DNA of 64,000 nucleotides from Paenibacillus sp. W2I17 (GCF_030815985.1 NZ_JAUSXM010000001.1:558001-622000), one strand, 5' to 3'. Shown: positions 38,432-47,178, numbered from the stretch's first letter. Numbers and translations are program-made. Notes: generated by a model not told the origin, from the letters alone.

Positions 38432-39709
38432 TTGCGTTCGCAATGGATTAAAATCGCGCAGACAGCATTGCTGTCTATAGGTATAGCAGTTGTATTGGCT
38501 GCATGCACCGACTCAGATCAACCTCCGGTAGCAGAACCTCCGCAGCAGCAGGAGGACGCCGGGAATACAGGGCAGACATTAACTGTCGTTCCCCCTGTGA
38601 ACAGTACAGAATCTGCAGATATGGCCAAGTACCAAATACAGACCCGTTTGACCGATTTTCAGTTGCTCAATGACAACGGAGGATTGGCGTGGGGTGTGAC
38701 GCGGAATGCGCTGCGCCTGTACTACACTCAGGATCAGGGAAAGACCTGGACCAATATTTCACCTTCGGAAAATGTACAGTTTCCGGCTAACCCTAAATAT
38801 GGACAAAGCATTTATTTTGTAGATCGTGCGCATGGTTGGATTGTTCGTGAAGGCATGGGTGGAACAGATACCATGGTGCTTCGCACCAACAATGGGGGCG
38901 TAACTTGGAGCCTGTCTTCTCTGTCCAAGACGGATAAAGTGACTGCGATCTCATTTGTATCTCCTGAGAAAGGCTGGATTCTCACTACGGTCGATACCGC
39001 TATTGGTAAACAGGACAAGAAACTTTACTTCACCGAGGACGGTGGAATCACCTGGAATCGGATGTCTTCCAGTGATGAAGATGGCAAACAGGAAGCAGAA
39101 GAGATTTCCAAACGTGGATACACCACGGGGATGGCTTTCTCGGATCCAAAACATGGTTTCTTAACAGCGCTGGAGTTCGGCACACCGAAGTTATATGTAA
39201 CATCAGACGGCGGAGAAAACTGGAATACTGGACCATCCTTCTTTGATCGAAACAAATTCAACGGGTGTGGTAATTTCAGTGTTAGTTCACCACAATTTTT
39301 TGGACGTGAAGCGCAATCAGCCTGGATATCAATGTCCTGTTCTCAAGGGGAGAGCACGACATTTAATGGATTCTTTACCACCGATGGCGGTAAGAGCTGG
39401 AAGCTGTCCAATTTCACTTTAAACAAACAAACGGGTCCGAATCGTAACCTTTCACCGGTATTTCTGAACGCATCGGAAGGTTGGGCGATGCAAAAGGGCA
39501 TAACCTACCACACCAAGGATGCGGGCAAAACGTGGAGCGCTCTTCCCGCAAGCAGTGTACTGGAGAAAATTCTCGAAGACTATCCGGAGATTGTGAAGAT
39601 TCAGATGGTTACCCCCAAGCTTGGCTGGATATTGGTTGAAAATACAGATGCCAAAAGATCGTTGTTATTGCAAACGGTAGATGGCGGTGTACATTGGAAA
39701 GTACTATAA
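38432..39709 (+). CDS. Lipoprotein with Ycf48/BNR-like beta-propeller repeats
   Basis: A 425-residue lipoprotein from TTG 38432 (SD AGAGGTGG). Signal with lipobox VLAACT. The rest comprises several ~50-residue repeats of the BNR/Ycf48 type: YYTQDQGKTWTNIS, LRTNNGGVTWSLS, YFTEDGGITWNRM, YVTSDGGENWNTG, FFTTDGGKSWKLS, YHTKDAGKTWSAL, LQTVDGGVHWKVL (about seven blades). Such propellers occur in photosystem assembly factor Ycf48 and in sialidase-like proteins; here the catalytic residues of sialidases are absent. Likely an exported binding or assembly protein; ligand unknown. Confidence 0.85.
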   Translation: MRSQWIKIAQTALLSIGIAVVLAACTDSDQPPVAEPPQQQEDAGNTGQTLTVVPPVNSTESADMAKYQIQTRLTDFQLLNDNGGLAWGVTRNALRLYYTQDQGKTWTNISPSENVQFPANPKYGQSIYFVDRAHGWIVREGMGGTDTMVLRTNNGGVTWSLSSLSKTDKVTAISFVSPEKGWILTTVDTAIGKQDKKLYFTEDGGITWNRMSSSDEDGKQEAEEISKRGYTTGMAFSDPKHGFLTALEFGTPKLYVTSDGGENWNTGPSFFDRNKFNGCGNFSVSSPQFFGREAQSAWISMSCSQGESTTFNGFFTTDGGKSWKLSNFTLNKQTGPNRNLSPVFLNASEGWAMQKGITYHTKDAGKTWSALPASSVLEKILEDYPEIVKIQMVTPKLGWILVENTDAKRSLLLQTVDGGVHWKVL

Positions 39710-39739
39710 ACATAGAGTGTTATCGATGTGAATAGATAG

Positions 39740-39777
39740 GAGAAAGGAGAGGAGCCTAAGGGTTCCTTTTCTTTTTT
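39740..39777 (+). terminator. Terminator after the BNR-like lipoprotein
   Basis: AGAAAGGAGAGGAGCC pairs imperfectly with GGTTCCTTTTCT, followed by TTTTTT. Confidence 0.7.
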
Positions 39778-39784
39778 ACTTAGT

Positions 39785-39802
39785 TTGTGAAATAAATCAC
39801 AA
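39785..39802 (+). promoter_or_regulatory. Fnr/Crp- or Rex-type operator
   Basis: TTGTGAAATAAATCACAA is a near-perfect palindrome: TGTGA-N6-TCACA (Fnr box) and one mismatch from the Rex consensus TTGTGAA-N4-TTCACAA. It lies about 55 bases upstream of the small Cys-rich gene, consistent with redox or oxygen control. Confidence 0.7.
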
Positions 39803-39856
39803 ATAAATCCATTAGAAGGTGATATATTTAACTCAACAAGAGAAGGAGTGATGAAG

Positions 39857-40066
39857 ATGAGAACCAACGGTCAAACTCAATTCACGCAGGCGGATGAATT
39901 AACCAGATATATGCTTCAATTATGCTACACATGTGACGATGCGAATCGTTGTACGACAGAGGAAGCAGTGAAGGCTTGCATGGCAGAACACGCACAGGCA
40001 GACCAACCCGAACCAGCTGAAGGTGGAGATGTAACTCGCGGATTTATGGATCTGATGTACGCCTAG
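39857..40066 (+). CDS. Small Cys-rich protein of unknown function
   Basis: A 69-residue acidic protein with four Cys in a CYTCDDANRC...AC pattern and a C-terminal GGDVTRGFMDLMYA. The start is ATG 39857 with AAGGAG 8 bases upstream; GTG 39848 overlaps the SD region. The Cys spacing suggests a metal- or iron-sulfur-binding or redox-sensitive site. A TGTGA-N6-TCACA operator upstream supports redox or oxygen-limited control. No family recognised. Confidence 0.75.
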   Translation: MRTNGQTQFTQADELTRYMLQLCYTCDDANRCTTEEAVKACMAEHAQADQPEPAEGGDVTRGFMDLMYA

Positions 40067-40081
40067 GCTAATCATTCACGG

Positions 40082-40110
40082 AGAACGTTCCTGCAGGAGC
40101 GTTCTTTTTG
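40082..40110 (+). terminator. Terminator after the small Cys-rich gene
   Basis: AGAACGTTCCT / AGGAGCGTTCT hairpin with TTTTT. Confidence 0.85.
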
Positions 40111-40267
40111 ATTTAGAGAGAAATGTATGCGCTTTTAAATTCACTTCGCAAATACTGCAGCATGGGTTATTATAGAAATAATTAAGGTAATTCACTCAAA
40201 ATGTGGAATTGTTTTATTGACTTTATCTGAAAGAGAAAGGGCATGAAATTGTAGAAAGGATAAAACT

Positions 40268-41047
40268 ATGAAAATTCAAGATCTCCCAATTGAAATAAAA
40301 GAACATATAGGGAAAGTCCAGAAAATCACTTTTCCTAAGCAAGGTCATACTTCTACTGTGGCTATTCTGGATACGTTCGACCAAAAGTACATCATCAAGA
40401 AGACAGAAAACGATCTTTATAATGAATGGTTATCAGATGAATATAAGGTGCTTCAATACCTTTACCATACGGGACTCCCTGTTCCGAAGACATATTCATT
40501 TCATATTGAGGATAGATCGAGATGGCTTTTGATGGATTACATTGATGGAATAAGTTTAAGAGATTTTCTCTCTAAGATGCCTGATCTTCAGAGTAAAGAA
40601 AAAGCGATTTTTAACTTTGGGCGTTGTTTGAAGAAAATACATGAATGCTCTTGTCCCGTTGAATTATTGAACAATGACAGTCCTTGGTTAGATACAATGC
40701 TTAGTAAAGCAGAATATAATCTAACTCACTTTGCTGTAGACGGATCAGCAGAACTACTTCAACAGTTGAATGAAGGAAGACCAGAACCAATCGATAACAC
40801 ATTAATTCATGGCGATTTTACCATAGATAATGTACTTGTTAATGATTGCAATATCGTTGGAGTTATTGATTGGGCAGGAGCAGCATACGGGGATCCAAGA
40901 TATGATGTAGCGTTAGCTATTAGACCGAAACATAATGCGTTTGATAATGAAAGAGATCGAGAAATATTTTATAACGGGTATGGAAAGTTAAGAGTAACGG
41001 ATGAAGAATACAATTATTTTGAAGACGGGATATATAACTTTTTTTAG
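40268..41047 (+). CDS. Aminoglycoside phosphotransferase-family kinase
   Basis: A 259-residue protein-kinase-like (APH/ChoK) enzyme. Brenner motif LIHGDFTIDNVLV near residues 178-190 and the DFG-equivalent GVIDWAGAAYGDPRYDVALA near 198-217. Members phosphorylate antibiotics, choline, fructosamine, homoserine or other small molecules. Substrate is not predictable. The region is A+T-richer than its surroundings, starting a cassette of resistance- or salvage-type genes. Start ATG 40268 with GAAAGGA upstream. Confidence 0.85.
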   Translation: MKIQDLPIEIKEHIGKVQKITFPKQGHTSTVAILDTFDQKYIIKKTENDLYNEWLSDEYKVLQYLYHTGLPVPKTYSFHIEDRSRWLLMDYIDGISLRDFLSKMPDLQSKEKAIFNFGRCLKKIHECSCPVELLNNDSPWLDTMLSKAEYNLTHFAVDGSAELLQQLNEGRPEPIDNTLIHGDFTIDNVLVNDCNIVGVIDWAGAAYGDPRYDVALAIRPKHNAFDNERDREIFYNGYGKLRVTDEEYNYFEDGIYNFF

Positions 41048-41107
41048 TATGGCTATAAATCATATTCCTCAAATGCATATCCAATCTCTTTAGAAGGAGT
41101 CGAATAA

Positions 41108-41533
41108 ATGAGCCCTCCAAAACATATCTTATCTGCCGCTGCAATCGTTATAAACGACAAAAATGAATTATTACTTATTAGAGGACCACGAAGAGGATGG
41201 GAAATGCCAGGTGGTCAAGTGGAAGAAGGAGAATCCCTAAGTCAAGCTGCAATCAGAGAAACCAAAGAGGAGTCTGGAATCGACATTGAAATCATCAAAT
41301 TCTGTGGAATATTTCAAAATATCGAAAATTCAATATGTAACACGTTATTTTTAGCAAAACCAATAGGAGGAGAATTAACGACAACATCGGAGAGCCTAGA
41401 GTCTGGTTTCTTTCCGATCGAAGAAGCCATTTTAAAAGTCGAATGGAAAAACTTCAGAGAAAGAATAGAGTATTGCTTAAAACCTGAGATGCAACCTTTT
41501 TGCATTGAGTTCAGTGATAAGAATAATATTTAA
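41108..41533 (+). CDS. Nudix hydrolase
   Basis: A 141-residue Nudix protein with a complete Nudix box: Gly36-x5-Glu42-x7-REUxEExGU from Arg50 to Ile58 (REtkEEsGI). Such enzymes hydrolyse nucleoside-diphosphate-linked compounds. The gene lies 60 bases after the APH-like gene and 38 bases before the P-loop kinase, in the same A+T-rich cassette. Start ATG 41108 behind AGAAGGAGTCG. Substrate unknown. Confidence 0.9.
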   Translation: MSPPKHILSAAAIVINDKNELLLIRGPRRGWEMPGGQVEEGESLSQAAIRETKEESGIDIEIIKFCGIFQNIENSICNTLFLAKPIGGELTTTSESLESGFFPIEEAILKVEWKNFRERIEYCLKPEMQPFCIEFSDKNNI

Positions 41534-41571
41534 AAGTTTCTGGAAGGGAAGTTCAATCAAAGGAGCTAGTT

Positions 41572-42066
41572 ATGAGAAGATTACCGCTGTTTGTAGTGAC
41601 AGGCGCAAGTGGAACAGGAAAAACAACGATCTCTTCGCATGTTCGGAAGCAGCTACCCGAATTTGACGTTTTTGATATGGATATCATCGATAATGTGGAT
41701 TGGCAGATTGCCAAAGAGAATTGGTTGAGGATTGCGTATAACATATCGCTAAGTGGGCGAGGGACTGTTTTATGTGGAACGATGGTTCCGGAAAACATTG
41801 CATCGTCCGATTACATAGATCGATTTGATCGAATTCTATATATGAACTTGCATTGTGACGATGTTACTCGCGAGACGCGTTTAAGAGCCCGTGGGTGGGA
41901 CGTGAACTTGATTGAAGATCACAAAAACTTTGCCAACTGGTTACTCCAGAATTCAGAAACTGCGTTTGACCCGCCAATGCAAACAATTGATACGACAGAG
42001 CTTACAGCAGTGGGAGTAGCTGAACAAATTAAAGAATGGGTTTTAAAGAACTGGTGCGAGGAATAG
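41572..42066 (+). CDS. P-loop nucleoside/nucleotide kinase-like protein
   Basis: A 164-residue P-loop NTPase: Walker A GASGTGKT at residues 11-18, VFDMDIIDNVDW near residues 32-43 (Walker B-like, DMD), and RLRARGW near the lid, an adenylate-kinase-like pattern. Probably phosphorylates a small molecule (nucleoside or antibiotic). It follows the Nudix gene. SD AAAGGAG 8 bases before ATG. Confidence 0.8.
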   Translation: MRRLPLFVVTGASGTGKTTISSHVRKQLPEFDVFDMDIIDNVDWQIAKENWLRIAYNISLSGRGTVLCGTMVPENIASSDYIDRFDRILYMNLHCDDVTRETRLRARGWDVNLIEDHKNFANWLLQNSETAFDPPMQTIDTTELTAVGVAEQIKEWVLKNWCEE

Positions 42067-42109
42067 ACACCTAAAATAACCTCATAGTTAGATTGAGTGG
42101 AGGAACAGG

Positions 42110-42652
42110 ATGCTGCCTTTTCAAGTGAATGAATCTATTGTTTTAAAGCTGATCCAATCTCGAGATAGAGATGAGTTGTATGCGTTAATTGATGAGAACA
42201 GAAAGTACTTGAGAGCGTGGTTACTCTGGGTTGATAAAAGACAATCGCCCAGCGATTTAGATTCTGTAATAGAAGTATGGACACATAATTATGAAGAGAG
42301 GAACGGTTTTGATTCCGGAATATGGTTCAATGAACAATTGGTCGGGATGTTAGCATTGCATTATATTGATTGGAATAATCGAGCAACGAGCATTGGATAT
42401 TTTTTAGCTGAGTCAGCACAGGGCAAAGGAATCATTACCAAATCAATAGAGCAATTGCTTAAATACCTCTTTAACGAGTTGAAGTTAAATCGTGTGATCA
42501 TTCAATGTGCAGAAAACAATTTTAAAAGCAGGGCTATACCTGAGAAAATCGGATTTTCAAATGAAGGTACATCCAGAGAAGCTCAATGGGTCTACGATCA
42601 TTACGAGAATATTGTGACTTATAGTTTATTGTCTAGTGAATGGCATACTTAA
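42110..42652 (+). CDS. GNAT N-acetyltransferase (RimL / YdaF-like)
   Basis: A 180-residue ribosomal-protein-serine-acetyltransferase-like GNAT. Motifs ATSIGYFLAESAQGKGIITK (with the Q-G-K-G-I acetyl-CoA loop) and LNRVIIQCAENNFKSRAIPEKIGF. YdaF/RimL-type proteins acetylate N-terminal amines or toxic amines, such as ribosomal L12 or blasticidin-like compounds. It is in the same cassette, after the kinase. SD GTGGAGGA with ATG. Actual substrate not predicted. Confidence 0.87.
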   Translation: MLPFQVNESIVLKLIQSRDRDELYALIDENRKYLRAWLLWVDKRQSPSDLDSVIEVWTHNYEERNGFDSGIWFNEQLVGMLALHYIDWNNRATSIGYFLAESAQGKGIITKSIEQLLKYLFNELKLNRVIIQCAENNFKSRAIPEKIGFSNEGTSREAQWVYDHYENIVTYSLLSSEWHT

Positions 42653-42694
42653 AAGGTAGAGTATATCATCTGATGAAGCGAAGGAGGTCACGTG

Positions 42695-43367
42695 TTGTTT
42701 CTCAATGTATTACTTTGGTTGATTATTCTTCTGGGTGATCTCCCTTTATTTCAGTTTCCCTAAGAAAGATCGCATGTACACAGTCAATGTGCCAAGCACA
42801 TATTACATTCAATCTTCAAATCGTTTGGATATTCAGAAAAACTACGAATGCGCTGCATTTTCAAGTGCATTCGTCTTGAGACATTTCGGTTTGGAGTCCA
42901 ACGGAACAAAGCTATATGAAACCTATCCTCGCAAATTACTGGATGGGACGGTATATCCCAAAGCGGTCGTTGTTTTTTTCAGTAAGCTAGGATATCAGGC
43001 AATGTACTTACGAGGAAATGTGAATACGTTGAAAAAACAGATCAGCCAGGGTGTGCCTGTTATTTTATTTATTAGAGTACATCCCAAGCAACGTTATTTG
43101 CATTTTGTTCCCGTCGTTGGCTATGATGAAACACATTTTTACTTGGCAGAATCGTTAGACCACAAGATTAATTGTGATGAAGAATATTACAATCGAAAAA
43201 TCAGCATAAGTGAACTCAACATGTTATGGAGGTCGTGGTTTACCTTTTTCTCAAAACTCCTATATCGTCGTACACCCGATGCAGATTTAAAACGGCTCTC
43301 TTTCAAGGGGCATGATATATTCTTTAAACGAACTAATCTGCTTTATTCGGAACGTCTGCGTGGTTAA
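42695..43367 (+). CDS. C39-like cysteine peptidase-fold membrane protein, frameshifted in this sequence
   Basis: From TTG 42695 (AGGAGG 7 bases upstream) a hydrophobic segment MFLNVLLWLIILL runs into a stop, but deleting one G of GGG (42733-42735) fuses it to VISLYFSFPKKDRMYTVNVP. The remaining ~190 residues resemble papain-like C39: Cys in YECAAFSSAFVLRHFG near residue 53, His in RYLHFVPVVGYDETHFYL near 135, and an acidic residue following. The C-terminus ends YSERLRG. The single membrane helix would anchor the domain. The domain may cleave or bind peptides; the C39 family processes bacteriocin leaders, but no bacteriocin gene is here. The one-base shift may be an artefact. Confidence 0.75.
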
Positions 43368-43404
43368 ACCAAGCAACTCATGCCCAAATGGCATGAGTTT
43401 TTTT
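43344..43404. repeat. Coding-tail/terminator repeat, copy 1
   Basis: TATTCGGAACGTCTGCGTGG plus TAA and the following terminator hairpin match copy 2 (46174-46236) at most positions, including codons for YSERLRG. Hairpin arms vary with compensating changes. Two otherwise unrelated genes share it. Confidence 0.75.
43375..43404 (+). terminator. Terminator after the C39-like gene
   Basis: AACTCATGCC / GGCATGAGTT forms a 10-bp stem with a 5-base loop, then seven T. Confidence 0.9.
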
Positions 43405-43604
43405 GAACAAATATCGTTACGTAAACCAGCTTGACTCAATTAATGGTTATGAACAATTTAGATCAACCGTATGGGCGGTGTGATATCAATTTAATTGTTT
43501 TTCCTGGAAATTAGCTGAGTTTTTAACTAAAATGGTTGTTCGTCCACGCATCTTTTCATCTACATACGTACGTTAAACTATGTCTATAGGGAGGTGTCCA
43601 CACT

Positions 43605-44771
43605 GTGAGTCATTCAGAAGTGAAGAAGCGTATGAAGAGAAAAAAGGCAACATTACACCCGTGTAAAGTTAAAAGAAAAGACCGCCGATTAAAAGTGGTT
43701 AAAAAGTTCGTTCAAGTAAAATGTCCGCCTCCAGAAGTGAATATATCTACACCTACTGTTGTTGGCCCAACAGGACCACAAGGTATACAAGGCGTACAGG
43801 GCGTACAGGGTATTCCAGGTAAACAAGGGGTTGAAGGGCCACCTGGAGCTCAAGGACCAGCGGGGGGGCCACCTGGACCACAAGGACCTCAGGGACAGCC
43901 TGGTCCTGCTGGAGCAGTAGGCTCTCAAGGTCCGGTTGGACCCGCTGGACCCATGGGAGCTCAGGGGATTCCAGGAGAAGCAGGTGCCGTAGGGCCACAA
44001 GGTCCGCAAGGTAATCCCGGACCTGCCGGAGCGATTGGACCTCAAGGTTTTCCTGGCCCCGCTGGAGCTGTTGGGCCGACGGGTGCGACAGGAGCAGCAG
44101 GTCCGGCAGGTCCAGCAGGCCCAGCCGGTGCAGCAGGAGCGGTAGGTCCCGCTGGGGCAGTAGGTCCGGCAGGCCCAGCCGGTGCAGCAGGAGCGGTAGG
44201 TCCCGCTGGAGCAGTAGGTCCGGCAGGCCCAGCCGGTGCAACAGGAGCGGTAGGTCCTGCTGGAGCAGTAGGCCCGACAGGTGCGACAGGAGTAGCTGGT
44301 CCTGCTGGAGCCACGGGAGTTACAGGTGCCACAGGAGCAGCTGGAGGCGTACTGGGGTTTGCTGACTTTTTCGCGCTAATGCCACCTGATAATGCAGCAA
44401 CGGTTGCTCCCGGTACTGATGTAAGCTTTCCTCAGGATGGGCCGACAAGTGGAACAACTATCGCACGTACGGGGCCTAGTTCATTCAATCTGGCAGCCAT
44501 TGGTACGTATCAGATTTTGTTCCAGGTGAGCATCAATGAAGCCGGTCAATTAATCTTAACTCTCAATGGGGCAGATTTGGCTCCTACTGTAGTTGGGCGA
44601 GCAACGGGAACGTCTCAGATTGTGGGTATGGCTTTAGTGCAGACAACCGTGATTAATTCTATTCTGACCGTACGGAACCCGGCTGGTAATGCTACAGCAT
44701 TAACAATCACGCCACTTGCGGGCGGAACACGACCTGTATCGGCACATCTTGTGATCACACAATTAGCTTGA
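43605..44771 (+). CDS. BclA-like collagen-repeat exosporium protein
   Basis: A 388-residue protein from GTG 43605. Residues 1-50 are basic, with Lys/Arg ([19 protein letters not shown]). Residues ~54-260 are Gly-X-Y (many Gly-Pro-X, Gly-Ala-X), with the tail [14 protein letters not shown]. Residues ~265-388 form a C-terminal beta-jelly-roll like BclA's C1q/TNF-like head ([19 protein letters not shown], and [20 protein letters not shown]). BclA-type proteins form the hairy nap of the spore surface. No signal peptide and no recognisable BclA N-terminal exosporium anchor (LIGPTLPPIPP-like) is seen, so the attachment mode may differ. Terminal head trimerizes the stalk. Confidence 0.88.
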   Translation: MSHSEVKKRMKRKKATLHPCKVKRKDRRLKVVKKFVQVKCPPPEVNISTPTVVGPTGPQGIQGVQGVQGIPGKQGVEGPPGAQGPAGGPPGPQGPQGQPGPAGAVGSQGPVGPAGPMGAQGIPGEAGAVGPQGPQGNPGPAGAIGPQGFPGPAGAVGPTGATGAAGPAGPAGPAGAAGAVGPAGAVGPAGPAGAAGAVGPAGAVGPAGPAGATGAVGPAGAVGPTGATGVAGPAGATGVTGATGAAGGVLGFADFFALMPPDNAATVAPGTDVSFPQDGPTSGTTIARTGPSSFNLAAIGTYQILFQVSINEAGQLILTLNGADLAPTVVGRATGTSQIVGMALVQTTVINSILTVRNPAGNATALTITPLAGGTRPVSAHLVITQLA

Positions 44772-44846
44772 GTACGTTAACAGCCTAGGCTAATTGTCCT
44801 TTGCTTTATTAAATATGCATCCACAATGGTAACATCGGTTTGCTTG

Positions 44847-44888
44847 AACTGAGATAGCAGTGCTTTACCTGAGGCTGTTATCTCAGTT
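44847..44888. repeat. Inverted repeat downstream of the BclA-like gene
   Basis: AACTGAGATAGCA (44847-44859) pairs with TGTTATCTCAGTT (44876-44888), 11 or more bp, without a T run. It may be a 3' stabilising hairpin or an attenuator; not a canonical terminator. Confidence 0.6.
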
Positions 44889-45025
44889 GGAGCGGATAAT
44901 GGTACAGGAGTAACTACATATCGGATACCCTTTTTGTTTTGTGAGGAATGGTAAAAACGTCACTACTAATTATTTTTTCAGTAGTTAATATGATAAAATA
45001 TTGGAAAAACATCAGAGGTGAGTAC

Positions 45026-45595
45026 ATGAAGAATGGACACTGGAGAAAAATAACATGGGTTGTTGCGGCATTGTTATTAATCATGATCACGGCTTGCAGC
45101 AATAGCAAATTCAATCCAAACGAATTTTCAGAACAGGATCTGGCTGTGACGAAGACCGACAGTGAGGATAAGATTACGTATGGAATGAGTCAGGAAGAGG
45201 CGGAGAAAATCCTTGGTGAGGGAACATCAACCGGTGTGGGTCAATCCTATCAATACAATAACGGGATCACGATTGGCTATAGGGATGCCAAAGTCGTCAG
45301 TATCATCTTGAATAAGGACTCGAAAGGGTACTTTAAGACAGCTCGCGGGGCAGAGGCGGGGATGACACATCAAGAGATTCTCGATCTGTATGGCAAGGAA
45401 CATGTTTTAGTCGAATCTGAACGTAATATCGATTATGCCTATCATATTCAGAAGGAAACATTCCTGGATGAGAAGTCGCTGCAAGCGGAAAAAGATGATC
45501 TGGCTATCTATCGTGCATCGTTTATGCTGACAAAAGAGGGACAGGTTAATCAGGTTATATTGTTGGATCAACGATTTGCAACAACCTTTAAGTAA
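45026..45595 (+). CDS. Lipoprotein of unknown function (189 aa)
   Basis: A 189-residue lipoprotein: hydrophobic signal with lipobox MITACS, mature Cys at about residue 24. Segments YGMSQEEAEKILGEGTSTGV and GYFKTARGAEAGMTHQEIL recall the SmpA/BamE-like or 'outer-membrane assembly-like' small domain found in Gram-positive lipoproteins. The start ATG 45026 follows GAGGTGAG; earlier codons lack an SD. It stands between the collagen-like gene and DUF2500. Confidence 0.78.
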   Translation: MKNGHWRKITWVVAALLLIMITACSNSKFNPNEFSEQDLAVTKTDSEDKITYGMSQEEAEKILGEGTSTGVGQSYQYNNGITIGYRDAKVVSIILNKDSKGYFKTARGAEAGMTHQEILDLYGKEHVLVESERNIDYAYHIQKETFLDEKSLQAEKDDLAIYRASFMLTKEGQVNQVILLDQRFATTFK

Positions 45596-45656
45596 AACAT
45601 GGCTGCTAGGCAGCAGGGTATTAGATAATGAAATAGTGCTTATTTTCGTATAAAGC

Positions 45657-45688
45657 AACCCTTCGGTATTCTGCCGGAGGTTTTTTTC
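45657..45688 (+). terminator. Terminator after the 189-aa lipoprotein
   Basis: CCTTCGGT / GCCGGAGG hairpin with G-T pairs and TTTTTTT. Confidence 0.75.
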
Positions 45689-45804
45689 CCTTCACACTGT
45701 TCGATTTCAATCTGGATAACAAGTTCCTTGTTTACGTGCATATACATTACAGGAGACGGGTCAAGACTCCGGCTGTCCTAAGTTGTATGAACGGAGGGAG
45801 AGAC

Positions 45805-46197
45805 ATGGGCATTGAATCATCCTGGATGTTTGATTTGTTTGGAACCGTCTTTCCGGTTGTATTTGTTCTGATTATAGGTATAGTCCTTCTGTCGATGGGA
45901 AAGGAGGTATGGAGGTGGGGACGCAACAACTCGGAGCCGCTATTGACCGTGCCTTCACGAATCACCAGCAGACGGATGAAGATGAGTCAGTCGCAATCTG
46001 AACCAGGCAGTACAGCACGAACGTTATACTACGTCACCTTTGAAGTAGAAAGTGGAGATCGGCTCGAATTCAAAGTCAATGGCGAAGAGTATGGTTTGTG
46101 CGCTGAGGGGGATGAAGGACGGCTCTCGTTCAAAGGAACGCGTTATGTAGGCTTCGAGCGATATAATCGCGTATATTCTGAACGCCTACGGGGTTAA
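45805..46197 (+). CDS. DUF2500 family membrane protein
   Basis: A 130-residue protein: N-terminal membrane helix (LFGTVFPVVFVLIIGIVLLS), then a soluble DUF2500 beta-domain (TARTLYYVTFEVESGDRLEF, LCAEGDEGRLSFKGTRYVGF). Ends FERYNRVYSERLRG, whose last seven residues equal those of the upstream C39-like protein. Start ATG 45805 has GGAGGGAG upstream. The function of DUF2500 is unknown. Confidence 0.8.
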   Translation: MGIESSWMFDLFGTVFPVVFVLIIGIVLLSMGKEVWRWGRNNSEPLLTVPSRITSRRMKMSQSQSEPGSTARTLYYVTFEVESGDRLEFKVNGEEYGLCAEGDEGRLSFKGTRYVGFERYNRVYSERLRG

Positions 46198-46236
46198 ACT
46201 GAGCAGCTTGCGCCAGAATGGCGTGAGCTTTTTTTG
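46174..46236. repeat. Coding-tail/terminator repeat, copy 2
   Basis: TATTCTGAACGCCTACGGGG plus TAA and terminator match copy 1 at 43344-43404. Confidence 0.75.
46205..46236 (+). terminator. Terminator after the DUF2500 gene
   Basis: AGCTTGCGCC / GGCGTGAGCT (one G-T pair) then seven T. Confidence 0.88.
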
Positions 46237-46344
46237 ATTATTTGCTGGACAAGCGTTTCTTAATGGGCCTAACGTGTTTTTATATAAGAAGAGGCTTAAT
46301 GAGATTATGATCGAAGGATCATTACCATAGAGGAGGCAATGAAT

Positions 46345-47094
46345 ATGTCATTTACAGATCAGGTCGTTGTTGTAACCGGTGCCGCTCAAGGGATAGGACG
46401 AAGTGTGGCTGAAGCTTATGCAGTCGCCGGGGCCAAAGTTGTACTTGCTGACTACAAGGAGGCGGAGGGTGCGGCAGCCGCAGCTTCCATTCGTAATGAA
46501 GGTGGAGAAGCCATCTTTGTCCAATGTGATGTTCGGAGCGAGCAGGATATTACGAATCTTTTTCGTACAACCGTGGAAGAATTCAAGCAAATCGATGTTC
46601 TGGTAAATAATGCAGGACTCGCCAAGTGGAAGTCACCCTACGAGCTGACGCTGGAAGAATGGGACGATGTACTCAATACCAATGTGAGAAGTTGCTTTTT
46701 GGCGAGTCGGGAAGCGGCCAAACATATGAAAAACAATGAACACGGGGGTGCCATTATCAACATGGCTTCTACCCGTGCGCTGATGTCTGAGCCGGATACC
46801 GAAGCTTATGCCGCATCCAAAGGAGCGATTGTAGCTCTGACGCATGCGCTGGCGGTCTCACTGGGCAAGGACCAAATTCGGGTCAATTGTATCAGTCCGG
46901 GATGGATTGAGACAGGTGACGTGGAGAAATTGAAAAAGGAGGACCATGAACAGCATCCCTCCGGTCGTGTGGGTGTTCCTTCGGATATCTCCCGTGCTTG
47001 TTTATATTTGTCTGATCCAAGCAATACCTTTGTCACAGGGACCAACCTCGTTATTGATGGAGGCATGACCCGAAAAATGATATATGAGGACTAG
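46345..47094 (+). CDS. Short-chain dehydrogenase/reductase (glucose 1-dehydrogenase-like)
   Basis: A 249-residue SDR: TGAAQGIGRSV nucleotide motif near residues 12-22, LADYKE, NNAG near 87, Ser in MASTRAL and YAASKGA Tyr-x-x-x-Lys near 152-156, C-terminus VTGTNLVIDGGM. ATG 46345 is preferred (GGAGG 8 bases upstream) over the ATG at 46339. Enzymes of this kind oxidise sugars or other alcohols with NAD(P). Monocistronic, ending with a strong terminator. Confidence 0.88.
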   Translation: MSFTDQVVVVTGAAQGIGRSVAEAYAVAGAKVVLADYKEAEGAAAAASIRNEGGEAIFVQCDVRSEQDITNLFRTTVEEFKQIDVLVNNAGLAKWKSPYELTLEEWDDVLNTNVRSCFLASREAAKHMKNNEHGGAIINMASTRALMSEPDTEAYAASKGAIVALTHALAVSLGKDQIRVNCISPGWIETGDVEKLKKEDHEQHPSGRVGVPSDISRACLYLSDPSNTFVTGTNLVIDGGMTRKMIYED

Positions 47095-47141
47095 AACCGG
47101 GATTAAGCCGGGCGAGCCCTAAGCTGTCCCAACTTAAGAGC

Positions 47142-47178
47142 AATAAGCCCAAGTTAAGCACTTGGGCTTATTTGTTTT
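47142..47178 (+). terminator. Terminator after the SDR gene
   Basis: AATAAGCCCAAGT / ACTTGGGCTTATT is a perfect 13-bp stem; the T-rich flank is TTGTTTTT. Confidence 0.92.

Noticed and set aside
42735..43367. C39 peptidase as part of a bacteriocin export system
   Set aside because: No ABC transporter, double-glycine precursor or immunity gene in the window.
43753..44241. Leu/Arg/Pro-rich frames antisense to the BclA-like gene
   Set aside because: Mirror of Gly-X-Y codons; no SD.
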